Below are positions 26,401 through 33,741 of a stretch of DNA of 64,000 nucleotides, piece by piece; position 1 is the first letter of the stretch; every line of letters starts with the position of its first letter. Source of the stretch: JASHPR01 sp963833885 (lineage in GTDB: Bacteria; Actinomycetota; Actinomycetes; Streptosporangiales; Streptosporangiaceae); the NCBI GenBank assembly GCA_963833885.1, contig CAWHZU010000019.1, positions 434,001 to 498,000 of the forward strand, written 5' to 3'. The position numbers and the translations under genes are program-made. The notes under the pieces were generated by a model, which was not told the DNA's origin, did not search any database, and worked only from the letters and a program-made list of their open reading frames with translations.

Positions 26401-26714
26401 TCGAGATCGCCATCACGCCGGAACTGCGCCGGGAGGGTCTCGCCCGCGAGGTCGTCCGGCTGGTGCAGGACGCGCGCAAGGGCGACGGCCTGGACGTCAG
26501 CGACCGCATCTCCCTTCGCTGGAGCACCGCCGACCCCGAGCTGGCCGCCGCCTTGACCGAGCACGGGGAGTTGATCAGTGCCGAGGTGCTGGCTGTCGAC
26601 TACGGCCCGCGGCAGGACGGTGGCGTCGACCCGGATGCGCGCGAGCACGTCGAGGCCGACCTCGGCCTGGTCTTCTGGCTTCGCCGCGTGGATGTACCAA
26701 ACGACGGCTTGTAG
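23418..26714 (+). CDS. ileS: Isoleucyl-tRNA synthetase, long (type 2) form
   Basis: Charges tRNA-Ile with isoleucine. The 1098-aa class I synthetase has its HIGH-type motif as GVHH (residues 86-89) within GPPTANGMPGVHH, and the KMSKS-type motif KMSKH at 632-636. The editing domain lies between, with the TTPWTLVSN pattern at its start. The sequence style (GMPGVHHVEARVFKD) and lack of the C-terminal zinc finger place it in the eukaryote-like type 2 group, which is often less sensitive to mupirocin (general knowledge; not tested here). The last nine residues and the stop codon come from a palindromic repeat. The start follows GGGAGAGG and is controlled by the upstream T-box. Confidence 0.95.
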   Translation: MPRPDETEAGVSQPIAPSASATPENLPSAALPFPELPAVVDLPAIEREILARWRDGRVFERSLDQTSAGQPWTFYEGPPTANGMPGVHHVEARVFKDLFPRFKTMQGFHVPRQGGWDCHGLPVEVAVEQELGVSGKKEIEAYGIAEFNARCRESVLRHVDAFEALTERMGYWVDLQHAYRTMDPDYIESVWWSLKVVFDEGLLIRDYRITPYCPRCETPLSDHEMGQPDVYRTVSDPSVTVRFPLLTVPEGANPQLNGADLLVWTTTPWTLVSNTAVAVHPDETYAIARKSGDGDRVVVADSLFGRVLGEGWHVLARIRGSELAGATYKPPFDLVHVPNAHVVVTGSFVTTEDGTGLVHLAPAFGADDMETGRAHGLPVVNPIRTDGHFEDTVPLVGGMFFKDADPTLVSDLDDRGLLFRSQLHEHSYPHCWRCHTPLMYYALPSWFIRTTAIKDKMLAENEKTNWQPPTIKHGRYGEWLRNNVDWALSRTRYWGTPLPLWVCGQDHLTCVGSLAELSELAGRDLTELDPHRPYVDEVVITCRECGDEARRVPEVIDAWYDSGSMPFARQGAPLRNEDKFERSFPAQFICEAIDQTRGWFYSLMAVSTLVFGRSSYENVVCLGLVIDEQGRKMSKHLGNVLEPIPLMNDHGADALRWFFAASGSPWSTRRVGHATLEEIVRKILLTYWNTMSFLVLYANAAAAQGATWTAERAAEAPPAAGRPVLDRWLLSELHTLVRDVTADFEGFDSATAGRRIAGFIDDMSNWYVRRSRRRFWEGPGTPDGAAAFATLHECLETLTRLMAPITPFLTEYVWGVLRTEGSPNSVHLASWPTADPSLIDGRLSAQMALARRLVELGRSARAAAVVRVRQPLARALIGAAGFEDLPADLAAQVADELNVHELDTLAAVPEGLVDYTVKPNYRALGGRFGKGTPAVAKAIEAADAAALAAELRSAGKATVEVDGSRVGLGPDDVIVTQVPRSGWAVASGGGETVALEIAITPELRREGLAREVVRLVQDARKGDGLDVSDRISLRWSTADPELAAALTEHGELISAEVLAVDYGPRQDGGVDPDAREHVEADLGLVFWLRRVDVPNDGL

Positions 26715-26737
26715 CCCGTCGTTTGGTACATCCACGC
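26686..26737. repeat. Dispersed palindromic element, copy 2
   Basis: A perfect 22-bp stem (26686-26707 with 26716-26737; core GGATGTACCAAACGACGG) around an 8-nt loop. The TAG stop of ileS lies in the loop. It shares GATGTACC...GGTACATC with copies at 16174 and 30828. It lies between convergent genes and would make a strong terminator for ileS. Confidence 0.88.
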
Positions 26738-26762
26738 CCTCGCTGCGACGCCAGCGGAGTGA

Positions 26763-28229
26763 TCAGGCGTCGGCGAGTTGCTGCTCGGGGCGGCAGGCCT
26801 TGCACGGCACGCAGCCGGCGTCCTCGGCAGCTTGCCTGGTCATGGTCTCCAGGTCCTCGGGGCCGAGGAACCGGATCAGGATGCAGTCGCTGCGGTGATA
26901 CCTGGCGATGCCGGGCACGATGGTGACCTCCGCGGCCGGGCCTGGACCGTCCGCTCCACCGCCAGCGCCCCGCTCATCGTCGGCGGCGGGCTCGGCTTGG
27001 CCGCGCGGCCCGGCATCGGCTCCAGGGACGGCTTCGGCGCGCGGCGCGGCCTCGGTTTCCGGGGCGGCTTCGGCGCTCGGGGACACTTCGGCTTCTGGGG
27101 CGGCTTCCGCTGCCGGCGCTGCTGCTTTGGCTTGCGGCGCAACGTCGGCTTTCGGCTCGGCCTGGGCTTCGGTGTGCGGCTCGATCCCTGCTCCCGGCCC
27201 GGCCTGGACTTCAAGCTCGACGGCCGGTTCGGCCGGGGGCTGCTCGGGCACGGGCTGTTCGGCTCGGCGTTCCGGCCGGAGCCGCCGTTCCCGGCGCAGG
27301 TCCTCCGGCTCGGACTTGCGCTCCGGCTGGGGCAGCCGCTCGGCCTCAAACACGCGCTCCGGCTCACGCAGCCGCTCGGGCTCGGACCCGCGGTCCGGCT
27401 CGGACCCCCGCTCGGGCTCAGGCAGCCGCTCGCGCTCGGACCGCCGCTCGGACTCGGACCGCCGCTCGGACTCGGACAGGCGCTCGGACTCGGACCGCCG
27501 CTCGGGCTCGGGCAGCCGACGTGGCTCAGGCAGGCGCTGCGGCTCGGACAGCACATCGGGCTCAGGCAGGGGCTGCGGCTCGGACAGGTCATCAGGCGCG
27601 GGCCAGCGCTCCGACTCGGACAGGCGCTCTGGCTCTGGCCGGCGTTCTGGCACGGGCCAGCGCTCCGACTCGGACAAGTGCTCTGGCTCCGGCCGGCGTT
27701 CTGGCACGGGCCAGCGCTCCGACTCGGACAAGTGCTCTGGCTCCGGCCGGGGCTCTGGCTCGCGCCGGCGCTCAGGCTCGCGCCAGCGCTCACGCTCGCG
27801 CAGGTCCTCCGGCTCGGGCAGATCCCGCCATGGCGGCACGGGAGGCGGCGGAACAGCCGGGTCATCGCGGCCGACCGTCGACTTCCCGCCCCCGACGAGC
27901 AACGTGGACTGTCCGAGTGCCCCGGACGCCGCCGTCTGGCTGACCGGCATCCGGCCCGCCGGAGCCGGGGCCGTGCCGACCGCACCGGAGGTCCCAGCCG
28001 CTCCAGCGGTTCCGGCCGCGAGGCCGGCCCGCGAGGCGGCGCGCTGGGCCGACCCCTCGCCGAAGATGTCGCCCCGCCAGATCACCAAGCCGACGGCGAG
28101 CATTATGGCAGACAGCGCGGCCACGCCAATGGCCAGATAGACCAGCAGCAGGCTGTTGGTCAGAACCCCCCCGGCGAGCAGCCCCATGGCCACGAGTACG
28201 ACCGTGAGGACGGCACCGAACCGGATCAC
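26763..28229 (-). CDS. Membrane protein with long charged repeat and C-terminal CxxC domain
   Basis: A protein of about 488 residues. Two membrane segments lie in the first 50 residues; then a very long low-complexity region: about residues 120-320 are repeats of Ser/Pro-Glu-x-Glu-Arg type, followed by an Ala/Glu/Pro stretch. The C-terminal 55 residues form a small domain with ARYHRSDCILIR and CVPCKAC, three to four Cys and a His that could bind a metal. Small domains of this type end a membrane protein next to divIVA in other actinomycetes. The start is GTG 28229 (GGAG at 8 nt) or TTG 28235. Function unknown; a role at the cell envelope during polar growth or division is suggested only by position. 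Confidence 0.75.
   Translation of the reverse strand: MIRFGAVLTVVLVAMGLLAGGVLTNSLLLVYLAIGVAALSAIMLAVGLVIWRGDIFGEGSAQRAASRAGLAAGTAGAAGTSGAVGTAPAPAGRMPVSQTAASGALGQSTLLVGGGKSTVGRDDPAVPPPPVPPWRDLPEPEDLRERERWREPERRREPEPRPEPEHLSESERWPVPERRPEPEHLSESERWPVPERRPEPERLSESERWPAPDDLSEPQPLPEPDVLSEPQRLPEPRRLPEPERRSESERLSESERRSESERRSERERLPEPERGSEPDRGSEPERLREPERVFEAERLPQPERKSEPEDLRRERRLRPERRAEQPVPEQPPAEPAVELEVQAGPGAGIEPHTEAQAEPKADVAPQAKAAAPAAEAAPEAEVSPSAEAAPETEAAPRAEAVPGADAGPRGQAEPAADDERGAGGGADGPGPAAEVTIVPGIARYHRSDCILIRFLGPEDLETMTRQAAEDAGCVPCKACRPEQQLADA
27607..27760 (-). repeat. 54-bp tandem repeat in the charged region
   Basis: Units of 54 bp begin at 27607, 27661 and 27715 (the last partial), nearly identical, and encode repeated Glu/Arg/Pro/Ser blocks. 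Shorter 9- and 18-bp repeats fill 27360-27600. All keep the frame. Confidence 0.85.
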
Positions 28230-28262
28230 GGGCAAAGCTCCACGGGCAGTAACCGGACTGTT

Positions 28263-28295
28263 CCAGCCCGGGCCACCATCGGCGGCCCGGGCTGG
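28263..28295. terminator. Hairpin between divIVA and the following gene
   Basis: CCAGCCCGGGCC (28263-28274) and GGCCCGGGCTGG (28284-28295) form a perfect 12-bp stem with a 9-nt loop just after the divIVA stop. No T-run follows. It probably ends the division-cluster transcript. Confidence 0.65.
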
Positions 28296-28312
28296 GATGT
28301 GCTTCTAGCGGT

Positions 28313-29158
28313 CTAGCGGCGGTCGTGCTGCGCGGAGTCCGCCGGGTGGAAGCCACCATGGCTCACCGGCTCGGGCGTGGGGTACGACCCGGTCACGGCC
28401 GGCTGGCCGCCGTTACGGACATCCATGCGGCCCATGCCCGCGTTCACGGCCGTCTGCGGACCTGTGGCCACGGCGGGGAAGACGCCGCTGTCGGCAGCGC
28501 CCGCCTCGAGGTCGCGCAACTGGCCTTCGAGGTACGCCTTGAGCCTGCTGCGGTACTCGCGCTCGAACGCGCGCAGGTCGTCGACCCGCCGCTCGAGCTC
28601 CTCGCGCGACTGCACGAGAGAACCCATGGCCTGGCGGTGCCGCTCCTGGGCGTCGCGTTCCAGGCTCTCGGCGCGGGCCCGGGCGTCGCTGGTGATCTGC
28701 TCGGACTGGCGGCGGGCCTTGGTAAGGATGTCATCGGCCTCGCGCCTGGCGCGCCCGAGCGTCTCGTCGGCCTCGCGCCGCGCGTCGGCGATCGCCTGGT
28801 CGGCCGTCTGCTGAGCGAGCGCCAGCACGCGCGCCGCCGTGTCCATGTTGTCTTCGGCGGGCCTGGTGGGCATCATCACCGGCTCGGGCGGGCGCACCGG
28901 CTCCGGCTCGTGACGAGGCGGCTCTACCGGCATGAGATCGGCCGGGGCCTCGGCATGCGGAGTGTTGAGGGCGGGCACCTTCCCCCCGCGCAGCACCTCG
29001 GCGAGCTTGGCCCGGAGCTCTTCGTTCTCCTGGATCAGCCTGTCGAGTTCCGCTTCGACCTCGTCGAGGAAGGCATCCACTTCCTCTTCGTCGTAGCCGG
29101 GCCTGAGCCTGGTCGTGCTGAACTGCTTGTTCCGCACATCCGCGGGCGTCAGTGGCAT
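28313..29158 (-). CDS. divIVA: DivIVA/Wag31 polar growth and septum protein
   Basis: A coiled-coil scaffold that gathers at curved membrane (poles and septa) and directs cell-wall growth in actinobacteria. The N-terminus has the membrane-binding DivIVA domain (residues 1-60: LTPADVRNKQFSTTRLRPGYDEEEVDAFLDEVEAELD), then a Pro-rich linker (about 75-110) and a long coiled coil (about 110-230) rich in Ala, Arg and Glu, ending in a flexible tail. Length 281 aa is within the usual actinobacterial range. It sits at the end of the division cluster after sepF and yggT, the standard order. Confidence 0.95.
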   Translation of the reverse strand: MPLTPADVRNKQFSTTRLRPGYDEEEVDAFLDEVEAELDRLIQENEELRAKLAEVLRGGKVPALNTPHAEAPADLMPVEPPRHEPEPVRPPEPVMMPTRPAEDNMDTAARVLALAQQTADQAIADARREADETLGRARREADDILTKARRQSEQITSDARARAESLERDAQERHRQAMGSLVQSREELERRVDDLRAFEREYRSRLKAYLEGQLRDLEAGAADSGVFPAVATGPQTAVNAGMGRMDVRNGGQPAVTGSYPTPEPVSHGGFHPADSAQHDRR

Positions 29159-29209
29159 TTCGTCGTCTCCTTGGCGCGTCGAGCTAGGTCCCCTGTGGAC
29201 GCTACCCGA

Positions 29210-29503
29210 TCAGATCCTCGGCACCACGGCGTCCAGCAGGATGAGTATCACCAGGAACAGCACCATGAAGCTGAGGTCCAAGGCCACAGTACCGAGCCTG
29301 ACCGTTGGAATGTAGCGCCTTAGCAATCTCAGTGGCGGATCAGTGGCGGTATACACGACCTCGGCGATCACCAGGATGACCCCGCTCGGGTGCCAGTCTC
29401 GGGAGAAAGCCTGTATCCAGCTGATGATCAGACGTCCGATGAGGAGCAGCAGGTAGAGCCACAGCACGTAGGTGAGAACTATCTTCAGGATGTTCACTAC
29501 CAA
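29210..29503 (-). CDS. YggT family membrane protein
   Basis: A 97-aa protein with two membrane segments (about residues 5-30 and 72-93) separated by the family's amphipathic ATDPPLRLLRRYIPTVRLG loop. YggT proteins are conserved beside sepF and divIVA; their exact task is unclear, though osmotic and division roles have been suggested for relatives. It lies between sepF and divIVA on the same strand. Confidence 0.9.
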   Translation of the reverse strand: MVVNILKIVLTYVLWLYLLLLIGRLIISWIQAFSRDWHPSGVILVIAEVVYTATDPPLRLLRRYIPTVRLGTVALDLSFMVLFLVILILLDAVVPRI

Positions 29504-29536
29504 GCCCTGCTCTCACGCCAGCGCCCGGCTGGCACG

Positions 29537-30034
29537 TCAGCTCTGATTGAAGAATCCTCGTTCCGCTATCCGGGCCTTGTCTTCGGCGGCTACCTCGATG
29601 TTCGCCGGCGACAGCAGGAACACCTTGTTGGTAACCCGATCGATGCTCCCACGGAGCCCGAAGATCAGGCCCGCCGAGAAGTCCACGAGACGCCTGGCGT
29701 CGCTGTCGACCATCTCGGTCAGGTTGATGATCACCGGAGTGCCCTCACGAAAGTGCTCTCCGATCGTACGAGCCTCATTGTATGTGCGCGGGTGCAATGT
29801 GGTGATCCTGGCCAGATCGGTGGTCTGCATGGTCACGGCAGGAGGCTCGCGCTCCGGCAGCTTGCCGGCCTCGGCGTGCCTGATCACCTCGCGAGAATCG
29901 CTCTGGTCTATGAACTCGGCACCGTACTCTTCATACTCGTCGGCACCATACTCGTCCTGGTACTGCTCGTCGTAGCGGCTGTCGTCCTCTACCAGGCCGA
30001 GATAGACCGCCATCTTGCGCATCGCGCTGGCCAT
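29537..30034 (-). CDS. sepF: Cell division protein SepF
   Basis: Tethers FtsZ filaments to the membrane and is essential for the Z-ring in actinobacteria, which lack FtsA. The 165-aa protein has a short amphipathic N-terminal helix (MRKMAVYLGL) that would insert in the membrane, an acidic linker rich in Tyr, Glu and Asp (about residues 18-50), and the C-terminal FtsZ-binding domain (about 75-155) with TPVIINLTEM and GLIFGLRGSI. It is located just after yggS and before yggT, as expected. Confidence 0.95.
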   Translation of the reverse strand: MASAMRKMAVYLGLVEDDSRYDEQYQDEYGADEYEEYGAEFIDQSDSREVIRHAEAGKLPEREPPAVTMQTTDLARITTLHPRTYNEARTIGEHFREGTPVIINLTEMVDSDARRLVDFSAGLIFGLRGSIDRVTNKVFLLSPANIEVAAEDKARIAERGFFNQS

Positions 30035-30095
30035 CTTTGTCCTCCGTCACGCCTGCCCCGCAGCCACGCTCGCGCCGCGTGCCACGCGTCGGACA

Positions 30096-30812
30096 TTACC
30101 TGACGAACGCGCGCCGGCCGCCGAGCAACGCCGTACCGACGCGCACGTGTGTTGCGCCGGCCTCGATTGCCTGCTCCAGATCGGCGCTCATGCCCGCAGA
30201 GATCATCACCGCGTCGGGATGCGCGGACCGTATCGTGTCGGCCACCTTCGCCAGCTGCCGGAACGCTTCGCCAGCATCCGCCTCGAGCGGCGCCACGGCC
30301 ATGACGCCGCCGAGGGCAAGGCCTTCCTCGGCGGCTATGGCGTCGGCAACGGCCGTGACCTGCGGCCCGAACGCGCCGCCCCGGTCTGGGTCGCCGTCCA
30401 GACTCACCTGAACCAGGCAGGTGACCGGGCGGCCCGCTTGCCTGGCTCGCGAGCCGAGCGCGCCGACCAGCCGCAACCGGTCGACCGAGTGGATAACGCT
30501 GGCATACGAGACCACGCTCGCGACCTTGTTGGTCTGCAGCTGGCCGACGAAGTGCCATGCCACCGGCACCCCGAGGGCCGCGCATTCGGCAGCCTTCGGC
30601 GCGGCCTCCTGGTCCCGGTTCTCCCCGATATCGCACGCCCCGAGCTCGCACAGCAGCTGGATGTCGGAGACGGGGTAGGTCTTGGTCACGGCGATCAGCG
30701 TGACCTCGTCGCTGGCCCGGCCCGCGACATCACACGCCGCAGCGATCCGGGTGCGGACCGCGTCCAGGCGCCCGGCAATCTCGCCCTTGCGGCCATCGTG
30801 CGCGTCACTCAC
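30096..30812 (-). CDS. YggS family pyridoxal phosphate homeostasis protein
   Basis: A PLP-binding protein without known catalysis that buffers vitamin B6. The PLP lysine lies in LIAVTKTYP; later motifs HFVGQLQTNKV and HSVDRLRL are typical. The GTG at 30812 (VSDAHDG) gives 238 residues, the normal family length; the frame extends upstream to 30863, but those 17 extra residues are encoded mostly by a palindromic repeat and are not expected. It lies between pgeF and sepF. Confidence 0.9.
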   Translation of the reverse strand: MSDAHDGRKGEIAGRLDAVRTRIAAACDVAGRASDEVTLIAVTKTYPVSDIQLLCELGACDIGENRDQEAAPKAAECAALGVPVAWHFVGQLQTNKVASVVSYASVIHSVDRLRLVGALGSRARQAGRPVTCLVQVSLDGDPDRGGAFGPQVTAVADAIAAEEGLALGGVMAVAPLEADAGEAFRQLAKVADTIRSAHPDAVMISAGMSADLEQAIEAGATHVRVGTALLGGRRAFVR

Positions 30813-30827
30813 CGCTGGCACCCCAGT

Positions 30828-30875
30828 ATCGATGTACCGAACGGCACCATAGAAGCGGCCCAAAGGTACATCGAT
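30828..30875. repeat. Dispersed palindromic element, copy 3
   Basis: Arms ATCGATGTACC (30828-30838) and GGTACATCGAT (30865-30875) pair perfectly; the interior shares AACGGC and AGAAGCGGCC with copy 1 in the same orientation. It lies in the gap between pgeF and yggS, just upstream of the yggS start. Confidence 0.85.
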
Positions 30876-30988
30876 GGCCGCCGTGGGTGGGGGCGCTAGT
30901 TGCGGGCCTGGGCGCGCGGGTAGCGGTGGGCCCTGAGGGCGCGGATGCTGGCCGGGGCAGGGGCGCGAACGAGGTGGTCACAGAGCCA

Positions 30989-31939
30989 TCATGACGCCAG
31001 CCAGATCAGGCCGGCGAGCCGGCCGGTCCGGCCATCGCGGCGGTACGAGTACAGGGACGGCGTCTCGGCCGTGCACCGCGGGTCGCTGGCCACGGCCGCG
31101 ACCCCAGCCCTTGCGAGCTGCGCCTCGACCCCGGCGCCGACGTCGACGCCCGCGGTGCCCTTCCTCGTCACGCAGCCGGACTCGGGCACCTTTCCGGCGA
31201 TCCGGTCCCGCAGCTCGGCCGGCACCTCGTAGCAGCCACCGCAGATATGCGGACCGATCACGGCGTGCATCCGGGCCGGGTCCGCCCCGGCCGCCGACAT
31301 CGCCGACAGCAGCTCGGTGACGACGCCGGCCGCCATCCCCTCGCGGCCGGCGTGCGCTACGCCGACGATCCGCGCCTCGGGGTCGGCGAGCAGGACCGGC
31401 GCGCAGTCAGCGACCAGCACCCCGAGCCCCAGCCCGGGGACGTCGGTAAAGGATGCATCGGCCTCGGGCAGTGGCTGCCCGGCCGCGCGGAACTCACCGG
31501 AGCGGACCGCGTCGCGCCCGGGAGAACCGGGCTGCCCGACCGCGTCATGCTCGTCCGAGCCGACCGCTTCATGCACGGCAAGGCCGACCGCGTCATGCAC
31601 GGCGTCGGGCCCGGGAGAGCCGACGCTGGCGTATCGCACCGCGACGCCGTGCACCTGGCGCATCCAGGCCAGCCGACCGTCGGCCAGGCCGCACGCCCGC
31701 GCGGTCAGCCGCCGATTCTCGGCGACCCCGGCCGGGTCGTCGCCCACCGTCCCGCCAAGGTTCAGCGTGTCGTACGGCGCGGCGCTGACGCCGCCGCCCC
31801 GGCCGGTGAACAGGAAATGCACCCCGGGTGCCAGCTCGGCCAGGCCGAGTTCGGCCGACCCGAACTCGGTCCGGTGCTCATCACCGCCGGACCTGGGCTG
31901 GTGCTCATCGCCGCCGCTGCGCGGTGGCTCGGTGCTCAC
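30989..31939 (-). CDS. pgeF: Multicopper polyphenol oxidase / peptidoglycan editing factor family protein
   Basis: A YfiH/PgeF-type protein (316 aa). Relatives hydrolyse misplaced amino acids from peptidoglycan precursors or act on purine nucleosides; which applies here is not known. The metal ligands are in MRQVHG, VADCAPVLL and VAHAGREGM, with IGPHICGGCYEV near the C-terminus, all present. An extra Asp/Ala/Val/Gly-rich insert (about residues 105-150) separates the first two motifs and looks like a repeat expansion. GTG start overlaps the ftsZ stop by 4 bp, the usual actinobacterial arrangement. Confidence 0.9.
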   Translation of the reverse strand: MSTEPPRSGGDEHQPRSGGDEHRTEFGSAELGLAELAPGVHFLFTGRGGGVSAAPYDTLNLGGTVGDDPAGVAENRRLTARACGLADGRLAWMRQVHGVAVRYASVGSPGPDAVHDAVGLAVHEAVGSDEHDAVGQPGSPGRDAVRSGEFRAAGQPLPEADASFTDVPGLGLGVLVADCAPVLLADPEARIVGVAHAGREGMAAGVVTELLSAMSAAGADPARMHAVIGPHICGGCYEVPAELRDRIAGKVPESGCVTRKGTAGVDVGAGVEAQLARAGVAAVASDPRCTAETPSLYSYRRDGRTGRLAGLIWLAS

Positions 31940-33393
31940 TTGAGAAAGTCTGGGACGTCGAGATCGTCGTCTTCCTCGAAAACTACGGACGAGCGCCGGG
32001 TGCTCGGTGCGTCCGGCACCCAGGGAGCGCCCGTTCCTGGGCCTGTCCGGCTTGGGCTCGGCGACGGCTCGGCGGCGTCAGCGGCGGCGGAATCGGCGGC
32101 ACGCGGCGCGGGCACGCCGCCGGAGACCGCGCCCGGTTCGGCCGACTCAGCCGCACCGGCGGACGGTTGGCCGGATCCGGTCCCGGCCGGGTTCGCGCCG
32201 GTGTGACCGTTGGCCGCCGCCTGCTTCGCGACCGCTTCCCTGTCATTCTTTGCGGCCGACACGGAATCCCCGGCGCCCGGCTCAGCGGCAGGACCTGGTT
32301 CGGGCTCAACCTTCGGCGCAGGCTGCGCGGCGGGCGGGACGGCGCTGTCCGGCGGCGCGAACGGCTGCCACGCCCCGCCGGGCTTGAGGTCGGAGCCTTG
32401 CGCCGCGCCGTAACCTGCCGCGCCGGTCGGCCTGACCCGGCCGGCATCTGACTCGTCGAACCCGGCGGCGATGACGGTAACCCGGACCTCGTCGCCGAGC
32501 GCGTCGTCGATAACCGCGCCGAAGATGATGTTGGCGTCGAGCGCTGCAGAGCTCGAAACCAGCTGGGCGGCTTCATGGATCTCGAACAGGCCAAGGTCGG
32601 ACCCGCCCTGGATGGAGAGCAGGACGCCGTGTGCGCCGTCGATGCTCGCCTCGAGCAGCGGGCTGGAGATCGCCTTCTCGGCGGCGGCCACCGCGCGGTC
32701 GTCGCCGCGGGCCGACCCGATACCCATGAGCGCGGAGCCGGCCCCGGACATCACCGACTTCACATCGGCGAAGTCCAGGTTGATCAGGCCGGGGGTGGTG
32801 ATCAGGTCGGTGATCCCCTGGACACCGGAGAGCAGCACCTGGTCCGCGGCCTTGAACGCGTCCAGCACGCTGACCTGGCGATCCGAGATGGACAGCAGCC
32901 GGTCGTTCGGGATCACGATCAGCGTGTCCACCTCGCCGCGCAGTCTTTCGATGCCGTCGTCGGCCTGGCCCGCCCGGCGCTTGCCCTCGAACCCGAACGG
33001 CCGGGTGACCACGCCGATCGTGAGCGCGCCGAGCGAGCGGGCCACGTTCGCCACCACCGGGGCGCCGCCGGTGCCGGTCCCGCCGCCCTCGCCCGCGGTG
33101 ACGAAGACCATGTCGGCGCCCTTGAGCACCTCCTCGATCTCCTCGCGGTGGTCTTCGGCGGCCTTTGCGCCGATGTCGGGGTTGGCGCCCGCACCAAGGC
33201 CGCGGGTGAGCTCCCTGCCGACGTCGAGCTTCACATCGGCGTCGCTCATGAGCAGGGCCTGCGCGTCGGTGTTGATCGCGATGAACTCGACGCCCTTGAG
33301 CCCCTCCTCGATCATCCGGTTAACGGCGTTGACGCCGCCCCCGCCGATACCGACGACCTTGATGACCGCCAAATAGTTCTGCGGTGCTGCCAC
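31936..33393 (-). CDS. ftsZ: Cell division protein FtsZ
   Basis: Tubulin-like GTPase that forms the Z-ring. Nucleotide contacts GIGGGGVNAVNRM (about residues 15-27) and the tubulin signature GGGTGTG (103-109) are intact, as is the T7-loop region NLDFADV. The globular core ends near residue 320; a long Pro/Ala-rich linker follows and the conserved C-terminal peptide DDLDVPDFLK closes the protein, the segment that binds SepF. At 485 aa it is longer than most because of this linker. It is separated from ftsQ by about 350 bp that probably hold its own promoters. Confidence 0.97.
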   Translation of the reverse strand: MAAPQNYLAVIKVVGIGGGGVNAVNRMIEEGLKGVEFIAINTDAQALLMSDADVKLDVGRELTRGLGAGANPDIGAKAAEDHREEIEEVLKGADMVFVTAGEGGGTGTGGAPVVANVARSLGALTIGVVTRPFGFEGKRRAGQADDGIERLRGEVDTLIVIPNDRLLSISDRQVSVLDAFKAADQVLLSGVQGITDLITTPGLINLDFADVKSVMSGAGSALMGIGSARGDDRAVAAAEKAISSPLLEASIDGAHGVLLSIQGGSDLGLFEIHEAAQLVSSSAALDANIIFGAVIDDALGDEVRVTVIAAGFDESDAGRVRPTGAAGYGAAQGSDLKPGGAWQPFAPPDSAVPPAAQPAPKVEPEPGPAAEPGAGDSVSAAKNDREAVAKQAAANGHTGANPAGTGSGQPSAGAAESAEPGAVSGGVPAPRAADSAAADAAEPSPSPSRTGPGTGAPWVPDAPSTRRSSVVFEEDDDLDVPDFLK

Positions 33394-33741
33394 GAGGAGG
33401 GAACCTTTCCGCTCGTTTGCCGTCTCGCGTTTCCGCTGGCCACCGTTGCCGCCAGTTACCCCTGGCCAATCTCGGAAAACTACGTGTTAGCAGCTTGCCG
33501 AAATTCGCCCCCAATAACATCGGCCGGGCACGTTACGCGGTTTCCAGCAAGTCAACTCTCACCCTCAACTTGAGATTTAGAGTTATGTCAAGCTGCCGAT
33601 TAATACGGACAGTAGAGTTGTCCGCCACCTGCGGTCAACTAACCGCGCCGCACCGGATCCAGCGTATTGCCGCGGCCCTGCCAGCGGCCGGATCGGCTGC
33701 CTGTTAGTTGGGGGTTCGCGGAGGGTGTCCCCCCGCGGGTG
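33394..33741. promoter_or_regulatory. ftsQ-ftsZ intergenic region, likely ftsZ promoters
   Basis: About 350 bp without a gene and AT-richer than its surroundings. TTGACA and TTGACT words on the minus strand upstream of ftsZ suggest promoters, but no clear -10 partner could be fixed. An unusual nested inverted repeat is present: CTCAACTTGAG (33564-33574) inside AACTCT (33554-33559) and AGAGTT (33579-33584). Separate ftsZ promoters in this gap are known in other actinomycetes. Confidence 0.5.

Noticed and set aside
27360..27790. Regular repeats that might suggest a CRISPR array
   Set aside because: The repeats are multiples of three, lie in an open frame, have no unique spacers, and continue the protein's charged region.
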